Counted from the stretch's first letter, positions 15,729 to 24,428 are shown. The stretch: DNA of 64,000 nucleotides from Planctomycetota bacterium (GCA_009773755.1 WSZJ01000005.1:1-64000); one strand, 5' to 3'. The notes: generated by a model not told the origin, from the letters alone. A program made the numbers and translations.

Positions 15729-16715
15729 CTAGCGGATGAACTCCTGGTACTCCCGAACCTCGCTCCAGTTTTTCAATTGCTTTCGCTGGATCGTTGTCAG
15801 GGGGAGAGACTCGTCCATCCGAGTCTGGATCTCGACGAAGAGTTCGAGTCGAGGCACCGCGGCTTCATGGCCCCGAAGTGGCTCGCCGGAGCGAAACTTA
15901 TCCCATGCCTTGCCTTGGATGACCCTGTTGCGTTCGACGAACTCTTCCGCGAAGGCCCGAATCGCCGGTTCGAGTTTGTCCCAGTCCGACCACCTAAGAT
16001 CCGAAATCCAATCTTCGGTGACTTGCTTGACGATGGTCGAAGGGGAAGATCCCGAGAGGCCGATTCCCATTTCAAGGTCACCATCTCCGAAGATTCCAAG
16101 CGAGTCCAAAGACTCGACCTGAGGAGGCGTAGCCGCTTTGAACAGCTTCTGAATCGCCTCGTCCTCGATGCGATCTCGCTGAAGCTCGCGCTGAAACAGG
16201 GTCAGACTGTCGTCATCTACCTCAGCCGCTTCCGCCCGGTCAAAGTTAGCGAGGACTACGTCGAATGACGATCGCTGCGCCTCTGTCGGGGGAGGATTGA
16301 GCGTCTCAAGTTTTGCGATGGCGATTTGGATCAATCTGTGCGTAAGCCGGATTGACTGGTGGAACAACTTGCTGTGAGGACGACCTTCTTGGATCACTAA
16401 CATCCACGCGTCCGACTTCCGGATCTCAGCCACGAGAGATTCCCGCTCGGCGCGATACCGGGGATCGGGCGTTGCTTGATGGAGTGTGGATTCGAGAGTC
16501 ATCAACTCGACGCTGAGCCGGTTTCGTTCGCGTCGGGCTCCTGCAAGCTCCGCTCGAAGGCTGTCCGCGTCCCTGCGCTTGCTGGAAACCGCGGACTGTT
16601 CCTGATCCGGGTGAGGGGAACGGACACTTCGGAAGATGATCCATCCGCCGGCGGCTCCCAGCGCGAGACCGACCAGCAGCGCTCCTACCGACCGCGCGCG
16701 AAAATTCTGCATCAC
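15729..16715 (-). CDS. Membrane-anchored coiled-coil protein, paralogue A
   Basis: A 328-aa protein with an N-terminal transmembrane segment (SVGALLVGLALGAAGGWIIF, residues 9-28). A coiled-coil-prone region follows (RDADSLRAELAGARRERNRL), then a mostly helical soluble domain ending in a region with LTTIQRKQLKNW. The layout and the C-terminal LTxxQ motif parallel the upstream 16712-17854 gene, so the two are probably distant paralogues. ATG 16715 overlaps the stop of that gene by 4 bases. No family is assigned; LTxxQ-type helices occur in periplasmic Spy/CpxP proteins, but the match is only at motif level. Confidence 0.65.
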   Translation of the reverse strand: MMQNFRARSVGALLVGLALGAAGGWIIFRSVRSPHPDQEQSAVSSKRRDADSLRAELAGARRERNRLSVELMTLESTLHQATPDPRYRAERESLVAEIRKSDAWMLVIQEGRPHSKLFHQSIRLTHRLIQIAIAKLETLNPPPTEAQRSSFDVVLANFDRAEAAEVDDDSLTLFQRELQRDRIEDEAIQKLFKAATPPQVESLDSLGIFGDGDLEMGIGLSGSSPSTIVKQVTEDWISDLRWSDWDKLEPAIRAFAEEFVERNRVIQGKAWDKFRSGEPLRGHEAAVPRLELFVEIQTRMDESLPLTTIQRKQLKNWSEVREYQEFIR

Positions 16716-17854
16716 TCTTCCTCGTCCATCTCGACGACCCCCAGCTTCCCGCCTTCTTTGCGCGGTATGCGAATTTCATACAGAACCGCCCACTCCCTGA
16801 CTGCCTTTGACTGCGCATCGGTCAGTCGGAGGTCCCTTTGAATTCTCTGCTGCGCTCGAATCTGCGCCTCCATCGTCTTGCGGTACGCCTCCCCCAGTTC
16901 GGAATTCTTGACTACGCGGTCTTCTTCGAGCGGCGCATGAATCACCTGGTCTTCTTCGAGGAAGGCGTCGACCACAGGCTGGAGTTGACCCCGTTGGGAC
17001 TCCTCCAGCCCAAATTGCTTCATCCACAGGTCCGTGAGTGGGCCGCGTGCATTTGCCCAGGTGGTGTCAATGACCTCGAACGGATGGCCTCGGCCAGAAA
17101 TGAAATCCGGACGGCCATGGAGCTCGAACACCTCTCGCCGCTGGTCGCTGCTCAGCAGCGCGCGGAAGGAGGAAAAGAACCTCGTCCTGAAGGCATCCAT
17201 CTCCAGAAACTGCTCGAGGTGCGACTGTGAATCCCTCTTGGCCAAAAGCTCTTCCCAAGATGCAAATGTGTCGGTGAGCAGGCTCCCAATGGCAGTTATC
17301 AGTGCGACGTCTTGCGGAAGGTCCAACTCACGCAGAAAAGCTTCGGCCAGCCTCGGGAGCCCTTCTGAGTCCTGCATGACGTCGGATCGAGACATGCCCC
17401 GCGAATGCGCAAGTTCATCCAGGGATTTGTAGGCCCGATTCATTGAACGCTCCACAGCACTGGACTTCGCATCGCTCCAACTCCGGATTCCGCTGAGAGC
17501 TTCGTAGAGGTCCTTGACCTGATCGCGCCACTGCTTGAGGAGGCTGCGGGTCGTAGGTGCTGCTGGGACCTCCTTTCCAGGAACAGTCTTCGGAGCCTGT
17601 TTCAGCGCTGCGATCCTCGTCCGCAAATGATCCGACTCGAGGTTTACTTTGGAAATGTCTCGCTCGAGTTGCCCGGCAACGTTGTCCGGCTGCTTCTCGA
17701 TGTTGGCCCTCGACACCTGCGGCTGCGGTTTTTCGAATGCGCGTAGCGCGAGCGAAGTGATTGCGGCGCCGGCCACGGCTCCTGCCAGAACATTTCGCCA
17801 CATTTGCAGGCTTCTCCTGATGGCGGCCAAGTCCTTCGGCGAGTCTTGCTCCAT
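16712..17854 (-). CDS. Membrane-anchored coiled-coil protein, paralogue B
   Basis: A 380-aa protein starting at ATG 17854. Its N-terminal membrane segment is WRNVLAGAVAGAAITSLALRAF (about residues 19-40). A coiled coil follows (QLERDISKVNLESDHLRTRI), then a helical domain and a C-terminal LTDAQSKAVREW motif like that of the next gene. An upstream open extension to 17920 has no supporting signal. Unrecognised family; it forms a two-gene operon with 15729-16715. Confidence 0.65.
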   Translation of the reverse strand: MEQDSPKDLAAIRRSLQMWRNVLAGAVAGAAITSLALRAFEKPQPQVSRANIEKQPDNVAGQLERDISKVNLESDHLRTRIAALKQAPKTVPGKEVPAAPTTRSLLKQWRDQVKDLYEALSGIRSWSDAKSSAVERSMNRAYKSLDELAHSRGMSRSDVMQDSEGLPRLAEAFLRELDLPQDVALITAIGSLLTDTFASWEELLAKRDSQSHLEQFLEMDAFRTRFFSSFRALLSSDQRREVFELHGRPDFISGRGHPFEVIDTTWANARGPLTDLWMKQFGLEESQRGQLQPVVDAFLEEDQVIHAPLEEDRVVKNSELGEAYRKTMEAQIRAQQRIQRDLRLTDAQSKAVREWAVLYEIRIPRKEGGKLGVVEMDEEE

Positions 17855-18178
17855 GCGCGTGGGGTAGGGAAACGGAAAGAGTAGCACATCGCGCGGGGCA
17901 GCGTGGTGGCGGGACACCATGGCTCCAGACGGGTCAGCTCACTGCCGTGCCGGAGAGCTTTACGATCTTGCACATGTAAGCCCGACTGGGGATACGACCC
18001 ATCGCGGATTTGAAGAACGCTGCTCGGGATTTGAAGTTCCCCCCGTTTCTTGGACACCTGCCTAAGTAAAGATCTTAGCACAGTCGCCGTCTGAACCGGG
18101 GGGTCGGACATTGGAGTTTCGTAGCGCTGCTCGCTTCGTCCCTTTCAACTCGATGCGTGTGCTCGCCTGGCTCGCCGC
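17855..18178. other. Gene-free boundary between exported-protein genes and the defence operon
   Basis: No convincing reading frame. The segment 18031-18111 has C- and G-runs and an AAGATCTT palindrome reminiscent of IS3-type ends, but no matching terminal inverted repeats or target duplication were found. A repeated GGATTTGAAG (about 18006-18015 and 18027-18036) is present. Confidence 0.35.
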
Positions 18179-19966
18179 TCAAACATCCTTCCCCGCCGTC
18201 CGCGATTGACGGCGCAGTGTTTCGACCGCCGCGGCAACTGCGGCGGCATCTGGCGCCTTTTCGCCCCACTCCTGCCAAAAGTTCCGCGTCTGGCTCAGCG
18301 GTTCGATGTTCGGAAACTTCAGCTTGATGCGGGCGGGAAGGAGGATCGCGTCTCCCAGTAAGAGGGCTTCGCCCGTGTCGAGCAGAGGCAAGCCATCGAG
18401 GACACCCGCCAACGAGTCCGGCATGAGACGACGAACGACGTTTTGGTCCTGATCGTTGGTCAGCCGCAGAATGAGGAAGTTATTGCACTGGCTGAGGATG
18501 GTTCGACTCACGTCGGACGGACGCTGGCTTACGACGAGCAAGGAGACGCCATATTTGCGTCCTTCTTTGGCAATCCGCTCGAACGAGGAGAGGGCCTGCT
18601 TTTCGACTGCGTCTGCGTCTTCACGAACCGGCAAGTACAAATGGGCCTCGTCGCAGACAAAAACGAACGGGGTCCGCTTTTCATGCTGCATCCAGAACTG
18701 GACGTCATACAGGAGTCGAGCGAATACGCCCGTGACTACAGGGAGCACGTCCGAGGGCACCTCCGAGAAGTCAACGACCTTGATGCCGTGCTTCCCTGCA
18801 CCCGGGGAAAGCAACCGCACAATTTGCTTCGCGAGCCAGTCGTACTCAAGGGCTACCGCCGGAGGTTGGAACATGAAACCGTACCGACGGTCTTCCGCCT
18901 TGCCTTCGAGGCGGGAAATGAACCGTGTTAGTTTGCCGTTCCAGTCTCCCTTGATATCTCCGCCCTTCGCGCCAGTCTTTGTGCCCTTGTCGTCTTCCTC
19001 CAGTTTCTCAAGGAGTTCGCTGAGCTTGTAGGGCACGGGCGAGTCCACGGTAAATGTCGCGCGGACCGTCTCATGCTTCCCCTTTAGGGTCGCATCCTTG
19101 AGTTCGCGTACATGACTCGTAAATCGCGCCGCCTGGTTGGGCGCATTCTGATCGCTGCGGTCCAAGATCATCGAGAGCATCTCCTCTCGATTGAGGAGCC
19201 AGTACGGAAGGAAGAACGCGTTTTCCGGTGGCTTCGAGAGATCGCCCGGACCTGCAATCTTGAACCCGGAGGCAATCGGTTTTGGAACTGAGCCATCCTT
19301 GCGGGCGGGGGGGGCCGCGAGCGAGGCGTACTCGCCATGCATGTCGAAGACGACAATGTTTGCGTGTTTGCGGGCGTGCGCTCGTTCCAAGATCAACGAC
19401 ACTGCGCAGCTCTTGCCCGAACCGGTACTGCCCAGAATCGCAGCGTGTCTCTGGAAGAAGCGATCGCCGTTGGCTATCGCGGCGGCCGACTGGTCGATCG
19501 CGAAGTGACCTAGTTCTAGCCGCTGCGTCTCGTCCAGATCTTTCCCCAGCAATCCCATGAAACGCTGAAGATTCCCGCCTTCGATGAGAAAACACGCCCG
19601 GTCAATTTGCGGGAACGAGTCAGCACCTCGCTTGAATCGATTTCGAACGCTTCCCTGGATCGTTCTATAGGTTCCGAGCAAAATGGCCCGGAGCGCATCG
19701 TCCGGCACAACCTCCACGGCGAGAATCGTCGGCGCCATCGGATCTGGTTGCGCCGCTTGCTCGCGAAGCTGCCGAGTAACACGCTCTGTCATGCCGATCA
19801 GGAATTCCTGAGCAGTCGCGCCCTGAATTGCAATCAAACTCCCAACCGCAGCCCGCGGCAAGAGAACCGCGTTCTCAATCGCGATGAGAACACGGCTCGT
19901 GTCCACGGATGCGACCTTGCCGAGCCTGCTCGTTTCGTCGAACGTCAGAATGGAGGCATCGCTCAT
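18179..19966 (-). CDS. HerA-like ATPase of a SIR2-HerA defence system
   Basis: A 595-aa protein. Residues 1-60 look like a HAS-barrel. The RecA-like core holds Walker A GSTGSGKS (179-186), the strand IVVFDMHGEYASL and Walker B FVFVCDE (434-440), followed by SLLVVSQRPSDVS, the sensor region of HerA/FtsK ATPases. HerA proteins are hexameric DNA translocases; paired with SIR2 they form a large complex that depletes NAD and aborts phage infection. ATG 19966 overlaps the SIR2 stop by ATGA, confirming coupling and excluding the longer upstream frame. It is the last gene of the four-gene operon. Confidence 0.92.
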   Translation of the reverse strand: MSDASILTFDETSRLGKVASVDTSRVLIAIENAVLLPRAAVGSLIAIQGATAQEFLIGMTERVTRQLREQAAQPDPMAPTILAVEVVPDDALRAILLGTYRTIQGSVRNRFKRGADSFPQIDRACFLIEGGNLQRFMGLLGKDLDETQRLELGHFAIDQSAAAIANGDRFFQRHAAILGSTGSGKSCAVSLILERAHARKHANIVVFDMHGEYASLAAPPARKDGSVPKPIASGFKIAGPGDLSKPPENAFFLPYWLLNREEMLSMILDRSDQNAPNQAARFTSHVRELKDATLKGKHETVRATFTVDSPVPYKLSELLEKLEEDDKGTKTGAKGGDIKGDWNGKLTRFISRLEGKAEDRRYGFMFQPPAVALEYDWLAKQIVRLLSPGAGKHGIKVVDFSEVPSDVLPVVTGVFARLLYDVQFWMQHEKRTPFVFVCDEAHLYLPVREDADAVEKQALSSFERIAKEGRKYGVSLLVVSQRPSDVSRTILSQCNNFLILRLTNDQDQNVVRRLMPDSLAGVLDGLPLLDTGEALLLGDAILLPARIKLKFPNIEPLSQTRNFWQEWGEKAPDAAAVAAAVETLRRQSRTAGKDV

Positions 19967-20994
19967 GTCAGCAACTCCTTTGCGAGAACGCCAATATCCC
20001 ACAGCTCCTGTCCCTGTCGGTCGAATCTGCTTCCCTTGGTAACCATCGCAACTCCCTGCCACGCCGCCGGTTTCGACAGACAAACGCAGCGGGGTGAATC
20101 CTTGGCGAGTTTCTCGACCCTCGAATTCAGTGAGCGATTCACAATCAGGGTGGGAGTTCCGTCCTGAATTCGTTTGACCAGATGGTTCTGCAAGTGATCG
20201 TCGTTAAAGCCGTACCCAACAATCAACAAGCGCCCGGCTCGTTTGATGTAGTCGTTGGCCAATTCACGATGCTTGTCGAACGGCGAGTCATATCCCGCGC
20301 GGTACTTGTTGTTGCCAGGCGTGATCATGAGACGCTCGCCATCCAAGTCCAGCGCACAACGACGCGCGTCTCCTCCAGACTTGTACCAATCGAAGCTGCC
20401 GTGAGGTTTCAGCACGATTGCGCGTGGAAAGTGCTCGAGGACGACTGTCTTCCCGCGCACGGTAATTCCCCGACAGGATCCCATGCAGCTTCGGGCATGA
20501 TCGAACGCACCCGCGTAGTGCCCGGTAGCGGTCGAATCCACATGAAAGCCCGCCATCTCGCACGCCACTTCAATGAGCCGATCATAGTTCGGCGTAAGGA
20601 TGGGCAACCCGGTCGTTGGCTTCAGCACTCTGGCAAGGAGACTAGTCAAGCGAAGTGAATGCTTGCCCTGGAGAACCGCGCTCATGATCAGGCGCTCGCT
20701 CGGCATCAGGAGGTCGCACGTCAGTTTTGCGATCCAGACCTCAAGCGTGTCGGACGGCGAGTGCTTCAGCAACGCCGCCTCCAATCCGTCGCCGGCAGCG
20801 AGCATGGCCCCGATTCGCTTCCACAACGTGGCGTCGGTTCCCTTCAGCGTGCCAGCGGCATTGGTGAGATGCTTGGCGAGATCCGGCATTCCCGGAATCC
20901 CTTCCGCGGCCGAGAGGCCGGAACCAATCACCAATGCAAGACCGTCGGTGAAATGTTCCTGCACGAATTTGACTAGTTCATCGTAGTCCACCAT
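19963..20994 (-). CDS. SIR2-family NADase of a SIR2-HerA defence system
   Basis: A 343-aa SIR2-like protein. The NAD-binding motif GSGLSAAEGIPGMPDL starts at residue 24, the TPNYDR motif is at 134-139, the catalytic histidine region KPHGSFDW at 196-203 and VGYGFNDDH at 259-267. There is no zinc-binding Cys4 module, as in defence SIR2 proteins that act as NAD hydrolases rather than deacetylases. It overlaps HerA downstream by 4 bases and follows DUF5131 by 6 bases. The NADase role is known for the system, not shown here. Confidence 0.92.
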   Translation of the reverse strand: MVDYDELVKFVQEHFTDGLALVIGSGLSAAEGIPGMPDLAKHLTNAAGTLKGTDATLWKRIGAMLAAGDGLEAALLKHSPSDTLEVWIAKLTCDLLMPSERLIMSAVLQGKHSLRLTSLLARVLKPTTGLPILTPNYDRLIEVACEMAGFHVDSTATGHYAGAFDHARSCMGSCRGITVRGKTVVLEHFPRAIVLKPHGSFDWYKSGGDARRCALDLDGERLMITPGNNKYRAGYDSPFDKHRELANDYIKRAGRLLIVGYGFNDDHLQNHLVKRIQDGTPTLIVNRSLNSRVEKLAKDSPRCVCLSKPAAWQGVAMVTKGSRFDRQGQELWDIGVLAKELLT

Positions 20995-21000
20995 CGCCCC

Positions 21001-21732
21001 TCAAGCTCCTGCGGTAACCGCATCAGAACAAGGCATTTCGTCGTACGTTCGGCCATCGAGTTCGCGACCGGTCCGGCTCTTCTGAACGCCACCCCACTGC
21101 TTGAAGAAGAACGGCACGCGCGCGGACTGGCACTGATCGCGGATGTCCAGGACCCACTCGCGGTCCATCAGTCGCGCTCCCGGCCCCGACTCGCCGCCGA
21201 CGATGACCCAGTCGATGCCGCGCAGGTTCAGGCTGCGGAGCGGGCCGAGCAGCGGCTCGAGGGAGAGGAATTTCACCGCGGCGTTCGTCTGGCGCAGGCG
21301 GTCGATCCGGAACTTGTAGTCGTCGCTCTCGACGCTCACGCCCATCCAGAGGTGCGGCTCCCAGCGCAACCGGGCGTCGAGCTCCAGCAAGCGATCGGCT
21401 CGCTTCGTCAGGATCTGGTAGCGGTGCCAGTCGGCGCGCCTCATCACGGCGAAGACCTGCTGCACGAACTCCTCGGGGACTTCCTCCTGGAACAAGTCGC
21501 TCATCGAGTTCACGAAGATGAGCTGGGGGCGCTTCCAGTGGAGCGGCGCTTCGAGCATGTGCGGCTGGAGCGTGACATCGAAACCGTTCCGATAGTTCCG
21601 CTGACCCATCGCCTTGAGACGGCGCGCCATCCGCTCGGCGTAGCAGTGCTTGCACCCCGGGCTGATCTTGGTGCACCCGGTGACCGGATTCCAGGTGGTC
21701 TCGGTCCATTCGATGGCTGACTTCAGACCCAT
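21001..21732 (-). CDS. DUF5131 / phage Gp37-Gp68 family three-cysteine protein
   Basis: A 243-aa protein. The defining cluster is C20-x6-C27-x2-C30 in the segment GCTKISPGCKHCYAERMARR, preceded by IEWTETTWNPVTG. It is followed by the family motifs FVNSMSDLF, RYQILTKRADR, MGVSVES and VIVGGESGPGAR. The fold resembles radical SAM enzymes and the cysteines probably bind an iron-sulfur cluster; the reaction is unknown. It is the three-Cys-motif protein from which the neighbouring TcmP takes its name. It overlaps TcmP by 10 bases and is followed by SIR2 after 6 bases. Confidence 0.92.
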   Translation of the reverse strand: MGLKSAIEWTETTWNPVTGCTKISPGCKHCYAERMARRLKAMGQRNYRNGFDVTLQPHMLEAPLHWKRPQLIFVNSMSDLFQEEVPEEFVQQVFAVMRRADWHRYQILTKRADRLLELDARLRWEPHLWMGVSVESDDYKFRIDRLRQTNAAVKFLSLEPLLGPLRSLNLRGIDWVIVGGESGPGARLMDREWVLDIRDQCQSARVPFFFKQWGGVQKSRTGRELDGRTYDEMPCSDAVTAGA

Positions 21733-22820
21733 GCGAGTTTCACCTCATCCGGGAACGTGTTGGCACGACGCTTTTTCCCGTCTGATTTCAACGCTTGCAC
21801 GTGAATTGTCGCCGACTGTTCCAGCTGTTTGAGCGCTCCGGTCATGTGCTTCTTCAAGTAGGCCGTCTGGTTTTCGACAAAAGCGCGAACATCGCCTCCC
21901 GTAACCGTCCCTTTCCCGAGGAACTGCTTGTTGAGTTGTCCGACGAGGAGAGGCGTCGCGTCGGCGTCTGAGGCGAACATCGCACGCTGATCCGGATTTG
22001 TCGCGTCCGAAAACCGAAACTCACCGTCCGGGTCGACCCTCCACATCGCTTCCTTCATCTTAAGGTGACCCGTCTCGTTATTCGTGGCGAAGAACAGGTA
22101 GTACTGGACGCGATTTTCATGATCGCGCATTTCGAAGTAGCGAACGTACCTGGCGACCTTCGCCAGCTTCGCCTGGTAAAGCCCTCGCAGTGCTTCGACT
22201 CGATCGCCCTCACCCTTGGCAATCCGGACGGCTTCATCGCCCCCGAATGCCTCGACGATGTGCTGCTGAACCTTGTCGTCGGGATGCTCAAGGAACCGAT
22301 TGATGGCATCCACCATGAAGGTCACGAGGACCTCGCACCTCCTCACCTTCATGAGACGCTCGATGAGCGAGAGCGGAATGCCCGAAAAACCAAAGGGGTC
22401 AATGAACGCAAAGGTCGGGGCGAGCGCGCCGTTTCCCTCATCGATCGAATTCAGAACTGCGCTGAACTTCTCGTGAAACCTGCCCGAGTCGGCGATGACG
22501 CGGAAGTGACTCGGAATCGTTCGTGCAGCCAACTCTTTGCGCAGCTGTTCAAGACGATCCTCGCGTTCTTCGATGAACCAGAAGATCACCTCTCCAGCGA
22601 TGGTCTTGCGATGGTTCAAGGCGACGTCGAGCGCGATGAGCGGCGAACCCGCTTCTCCATTCTTGTAGCGGCCCGGTCCTGAGAACCCGTCGATGTAGAC
22701 CACTCGAGTGTGGTGCGTGCTGAGAATTGGAAACCACGCTTCGAGGTAGCGCCGGAGAATTTCGTGCTTCGCCTTACTGTGAGGATCCAAAGGCCAGATT
22801 GTTTCTTTCGGTATGGTCAT
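21723..22820 (-). CDS. tcmP: Three-Cys-motif partner protein TcmP
   Basis: About 365 aa. It opens IWPLDPHSKAKHEILRRYLEAWFPIL, then VVYIDGFSGPGRY, AFIDPFGF and EVLVTFMVDAINRF, the conserved order of the TcmP family, which resembles a methyltransferase-like Rossmann fold. TcmP proteins are found beside three-Cys-motif (Gp37/Gp68) proteins, as here. The function is unknown; the phage and mobile-element distribution suggests nucleic-acid modification or defence. ATG 22820 has an AGG-like site 3-8 bases upstream and fits the family; ATG 22850 is an alternative without a Shine-Dalgarno. A TTGACA box at 22853-22858 favours the shorter form. It is the first gene of the operon. Confidence 0.88.
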   Translation of the reverse strand: MTIPKETIWPLDPHSKAKHEILRRYLEAWFPILSTHHTRVVYIDGFSGPGRYKNGEAGSPLIALDVALNHRKTIAGEVIFWFIEEREDRLEQLRKELAARTIPSHFRVIADSGRFHEKFSAVLNSIDEGNGALAPTFAFIDPFGFSGIPLSLIERLMKVRRCEVLVTFMVDAINRFLEHPDDKVQQHIVEAFGGDEAVRIAKGEGDRVEALRGLYQAKLAKVARYVRYFEMRDHENRVQYYLFFATNNETGHLKMKEAMWRVDPDGEFRFSDATNPDQRAMFASDADATPLLVGQLNKQFLGKGTVTGGDVRAFVENQTAYLKKHMTGALKQLEQSATIHVQALKSDGKKRRANTFPDEVKLAWV

Positions 22821-22970
22821 TCCTGCCTCAAAAATCTTGCCGACCCTCATCTTGTCAAGATCACCCAGCTCAAATGAGCCGGCGACTCTGCGAGAAGTCT
22901 AGGAAACACGTCACCCCTCCGCAACCGTCCCCCGCCGCTGCCCTTCAGTGGCACCGGTCATGATTCCACG

Positions 22971-23435
22971 CTACTTCCCCTTCTCATATGTCCCCACGAT
23001 CTCCACCTTCTCCACCACCTTCCCCTTCATCGCCGCTTCCAGCTCCGCCTTCGTCGGCTTCTTGAGATCCGGCAGCATCGCGTCGAGCGCGTACAGCTTG
23101 AAGAAGTACCGGTGCCTCCCGATCGGGGGGCACGGCCCGCCCCAGCCGGTGCGTTTCCAGTCGTTGAGGCCGGCGAGGGCGCCGGCGGGCGAGCTGCCTT
23201 CGGGGAAGCCGGCGCTTCCCGGGGGGATGTTGAAGAGGACCCAGTGGACCCAGGTCATCTTGGGGGCCTTGGGGTCGGGGGCGTCGGGGTCATCGACGAT
23301 GAGGGCGAGGGATTTGGCGGCGGCGGGGACGCCGGACCAGGCGAGGGCGGGGGAGACGTCGGGGCCTTCGCAGGTGTGTTTGCGCGGGATGGAAGCGCCG
23401 TTCTGGAATGCGGGGGAGGAGAGGGAGAGGGGCAT
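22971..23435 (-). CDS. YbhB/YbcL family PEBP-like protein 1
   Basis: A 154-aa phosphatidylethanolamine-binding-protein fold. Family motifs are visible: LSLSSPAFQNGASIPRKHTC, then SPALAWSGVP, LALIVDDPDAPDP, WVHWVLFNIPP and GGPCPP, with RYFFKLYALD near residue 110. The DPDAP and GxPxPP/HRY loops form the anion-binding pocket in PEBPs. The bacterial function is unknown. It lies 19 bases downstream of a second PEBP gene, a tandem pair that has diverged considerably. Confidence 0.9.
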   Translation of the reverse strand: MPLSLSSPAFQNGASIPRKHTCEGPDVSPALAWSGVPAAAKSLALIVDDPDAPDPKAPKMTWVHWVLFNIPPGSAGFPEGSSPAGALAGLNDWKRTGWGGPCPPIGRHRYFFKLYALDAMLPDLKKPTKAELEAAMKGKVVEKVEIVGTYEKGK

Positions 23436-23454
23436 GGGGGGCTCCTGCGGGGGC

Positions 23455-23919
23455 TTAAAGCAGCTTTCGCTTCTTCGTGTACGTGCCGATCAGCAGCGCG
23501 TGGGCGAGCACGTGGCCTTTCATCGCCGCTTCGACCTGCGCGAGCGGCGGCTGGCGGAGGCCCTTGAGGGCGATGTCGAGGGCGTAGAGCTTGAACTGGT
23601 AGCGGTGCTCGGTGTCGGTGGGCATCGGGCCGGTGTAGCACGACTTGCCGAAATCGTTCATTCCCTCGGAAGAGCCCGGCGGGGGGAGGCCGCTGGGGCC
23701 GATGCCGCCGGCGGTAGCGGGGATGTCGTAGACGATCCAGTGGGCGACCGGCGCGCCTTTGGCCGCGGACTGGTCGGTCACCGTCAGGACGAGCGAGACG
23801 GTCTCCGGGGGCGCGCCGCGGAAATCGAGGAGGGGCGGGAGGCCCTTGTCCTCGCTGGTGTGCTTCGCGGGGATTTCGTGACCGGATTTGAAGGCGGGGG
23901 ACAAGAGAGCGAAGGCCAT
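23455..23919 (-). CDS. YbhB/YbcL family PEBP-like protein 2
   Basis: A 154-aa homologue of the next gene. Conserved stretches are LLSPAFKSGHEIPAKHTSEDKG, SLVLTVTDQSAAKGAPVAHWIVYDIP, CYTGPMP and HRYQFKLYALD. The usual DPDAP of the ligand site is replaced by DQSAA and the GGPCPP by YTGPMP, so ligand preference may differ from its partner. Same length and spacing suggest an old tandem duplication. Confidence 0.88.
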   Translation of the reverse strand: MAFALLSPAFKSGHEIPAKHTSEDKGLPPLLDFRGAPPETVSLVLTVTDQSAAKGAPVAHWIVYDIPATAGGIGPSGLPPPGSSEGMNDFGKSCYTGPMPTDTEHRYQFKLYALDIALKGLRQPPLAQVEAAMKGHVLAHALLIGTYTKKRKLL

Positions 23920-23957
23920 GACTTGAAATTCTATGCGCTATCGAGTGTAACGGCGGC

Positions 23958-24146
23958 TCAGGGCTGCGATTTCTGGAAAACCTTGTGCATCCCAAGCCTC
24001 TGGTGCCCGGGCGGCGCGACGACGTGCAGCGGCACGTTGTTCTTCGGCCCGGCGATCGACTCCGTGAATTCGCGAAGGCCTTTCCAGATGCGGTCCTGCT
24101 CAAGCTGCGCGAGATCAGGCTCCAGTCTCACTTCGACGTCGGGCAT
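23958..24146 (-). CDS. Small protein of unknown function (62 aa)
   Basis: Starts at ATG 24146 with GGAGAG at good distance. The first 40 residues look helical and charged (DLAQLEQDRIWKGLREFTES). No family is recognised. The frame stays open upstream into a repeat-rich region, but that extension is low-complexity translation of the inverted repeat and was not used. Possibly co-transcribed with the two PEBP genes. Confidence 0.55.
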   Translation of the reverse strand: MPDVEVRLEPDLAQLEQDRIWKGLREFTESIAGPKNNVPLHVVAPPGHQRLGMHKVFQKSQP

Positions 24147-24189
24147 GCACACTCTCCGGGCAAGAAGCCCGTTGGGGTTTGGGGTTGCG

Positions 24190-24418
24190 AGTTGTTGGGG
24201 AGATTGGGGTTTCGAGTTCCGGATGTTGAGTTCCGGGCTCCGGGTTCCGACTTCCGGGTGGGGTTCCGGGTTGGGAATTCCGTGTCGGCGTCGCGCGCCA
24301 ACCCGGCTCGTCTCGCTCGGTTGGCCGCAACGCGAAACCAGCCACTCCCAACCCCACGCGGAACCCGGAACCCGGAACTCCGAACTCAACATCCGGAACT
24401 CCCAACCCCCAACTCCCC
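24190..24418. repeat. Large imperfect inverted repeat in a divergent promoter region
   Basis: The left arm (about 24190-24275) and right arm (about 24345-24418) are imperfect reverse complements, built on TTCCGG/CCGGAA units; the core GAGTTCCGGATGTTGAGTTC is matched closely in the other arm. It fills the space between the divergent 24146 and 24448 genes, so it is not a terminator. Confidence 0.75.
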
Positions 24419-24428
24419 GCCAAGCCAC

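Noticed and set aside
15606-16268. Plus-strand gene from ATG 15606
   Set aside because: The Shine-Dalgarno is good, but most of the frame is antisense to a better-supported gene. A protein-like short tail in another frame suggests at most a broken remnant.
18031-18111. Remnant of an IS3-type insertion sequence
   Set aside because: C/G-runs and an AAGATCTT palindrome recall IS3 ends, but there is no transposase fragment, no matching terminal inverted repeats and no target duplication.
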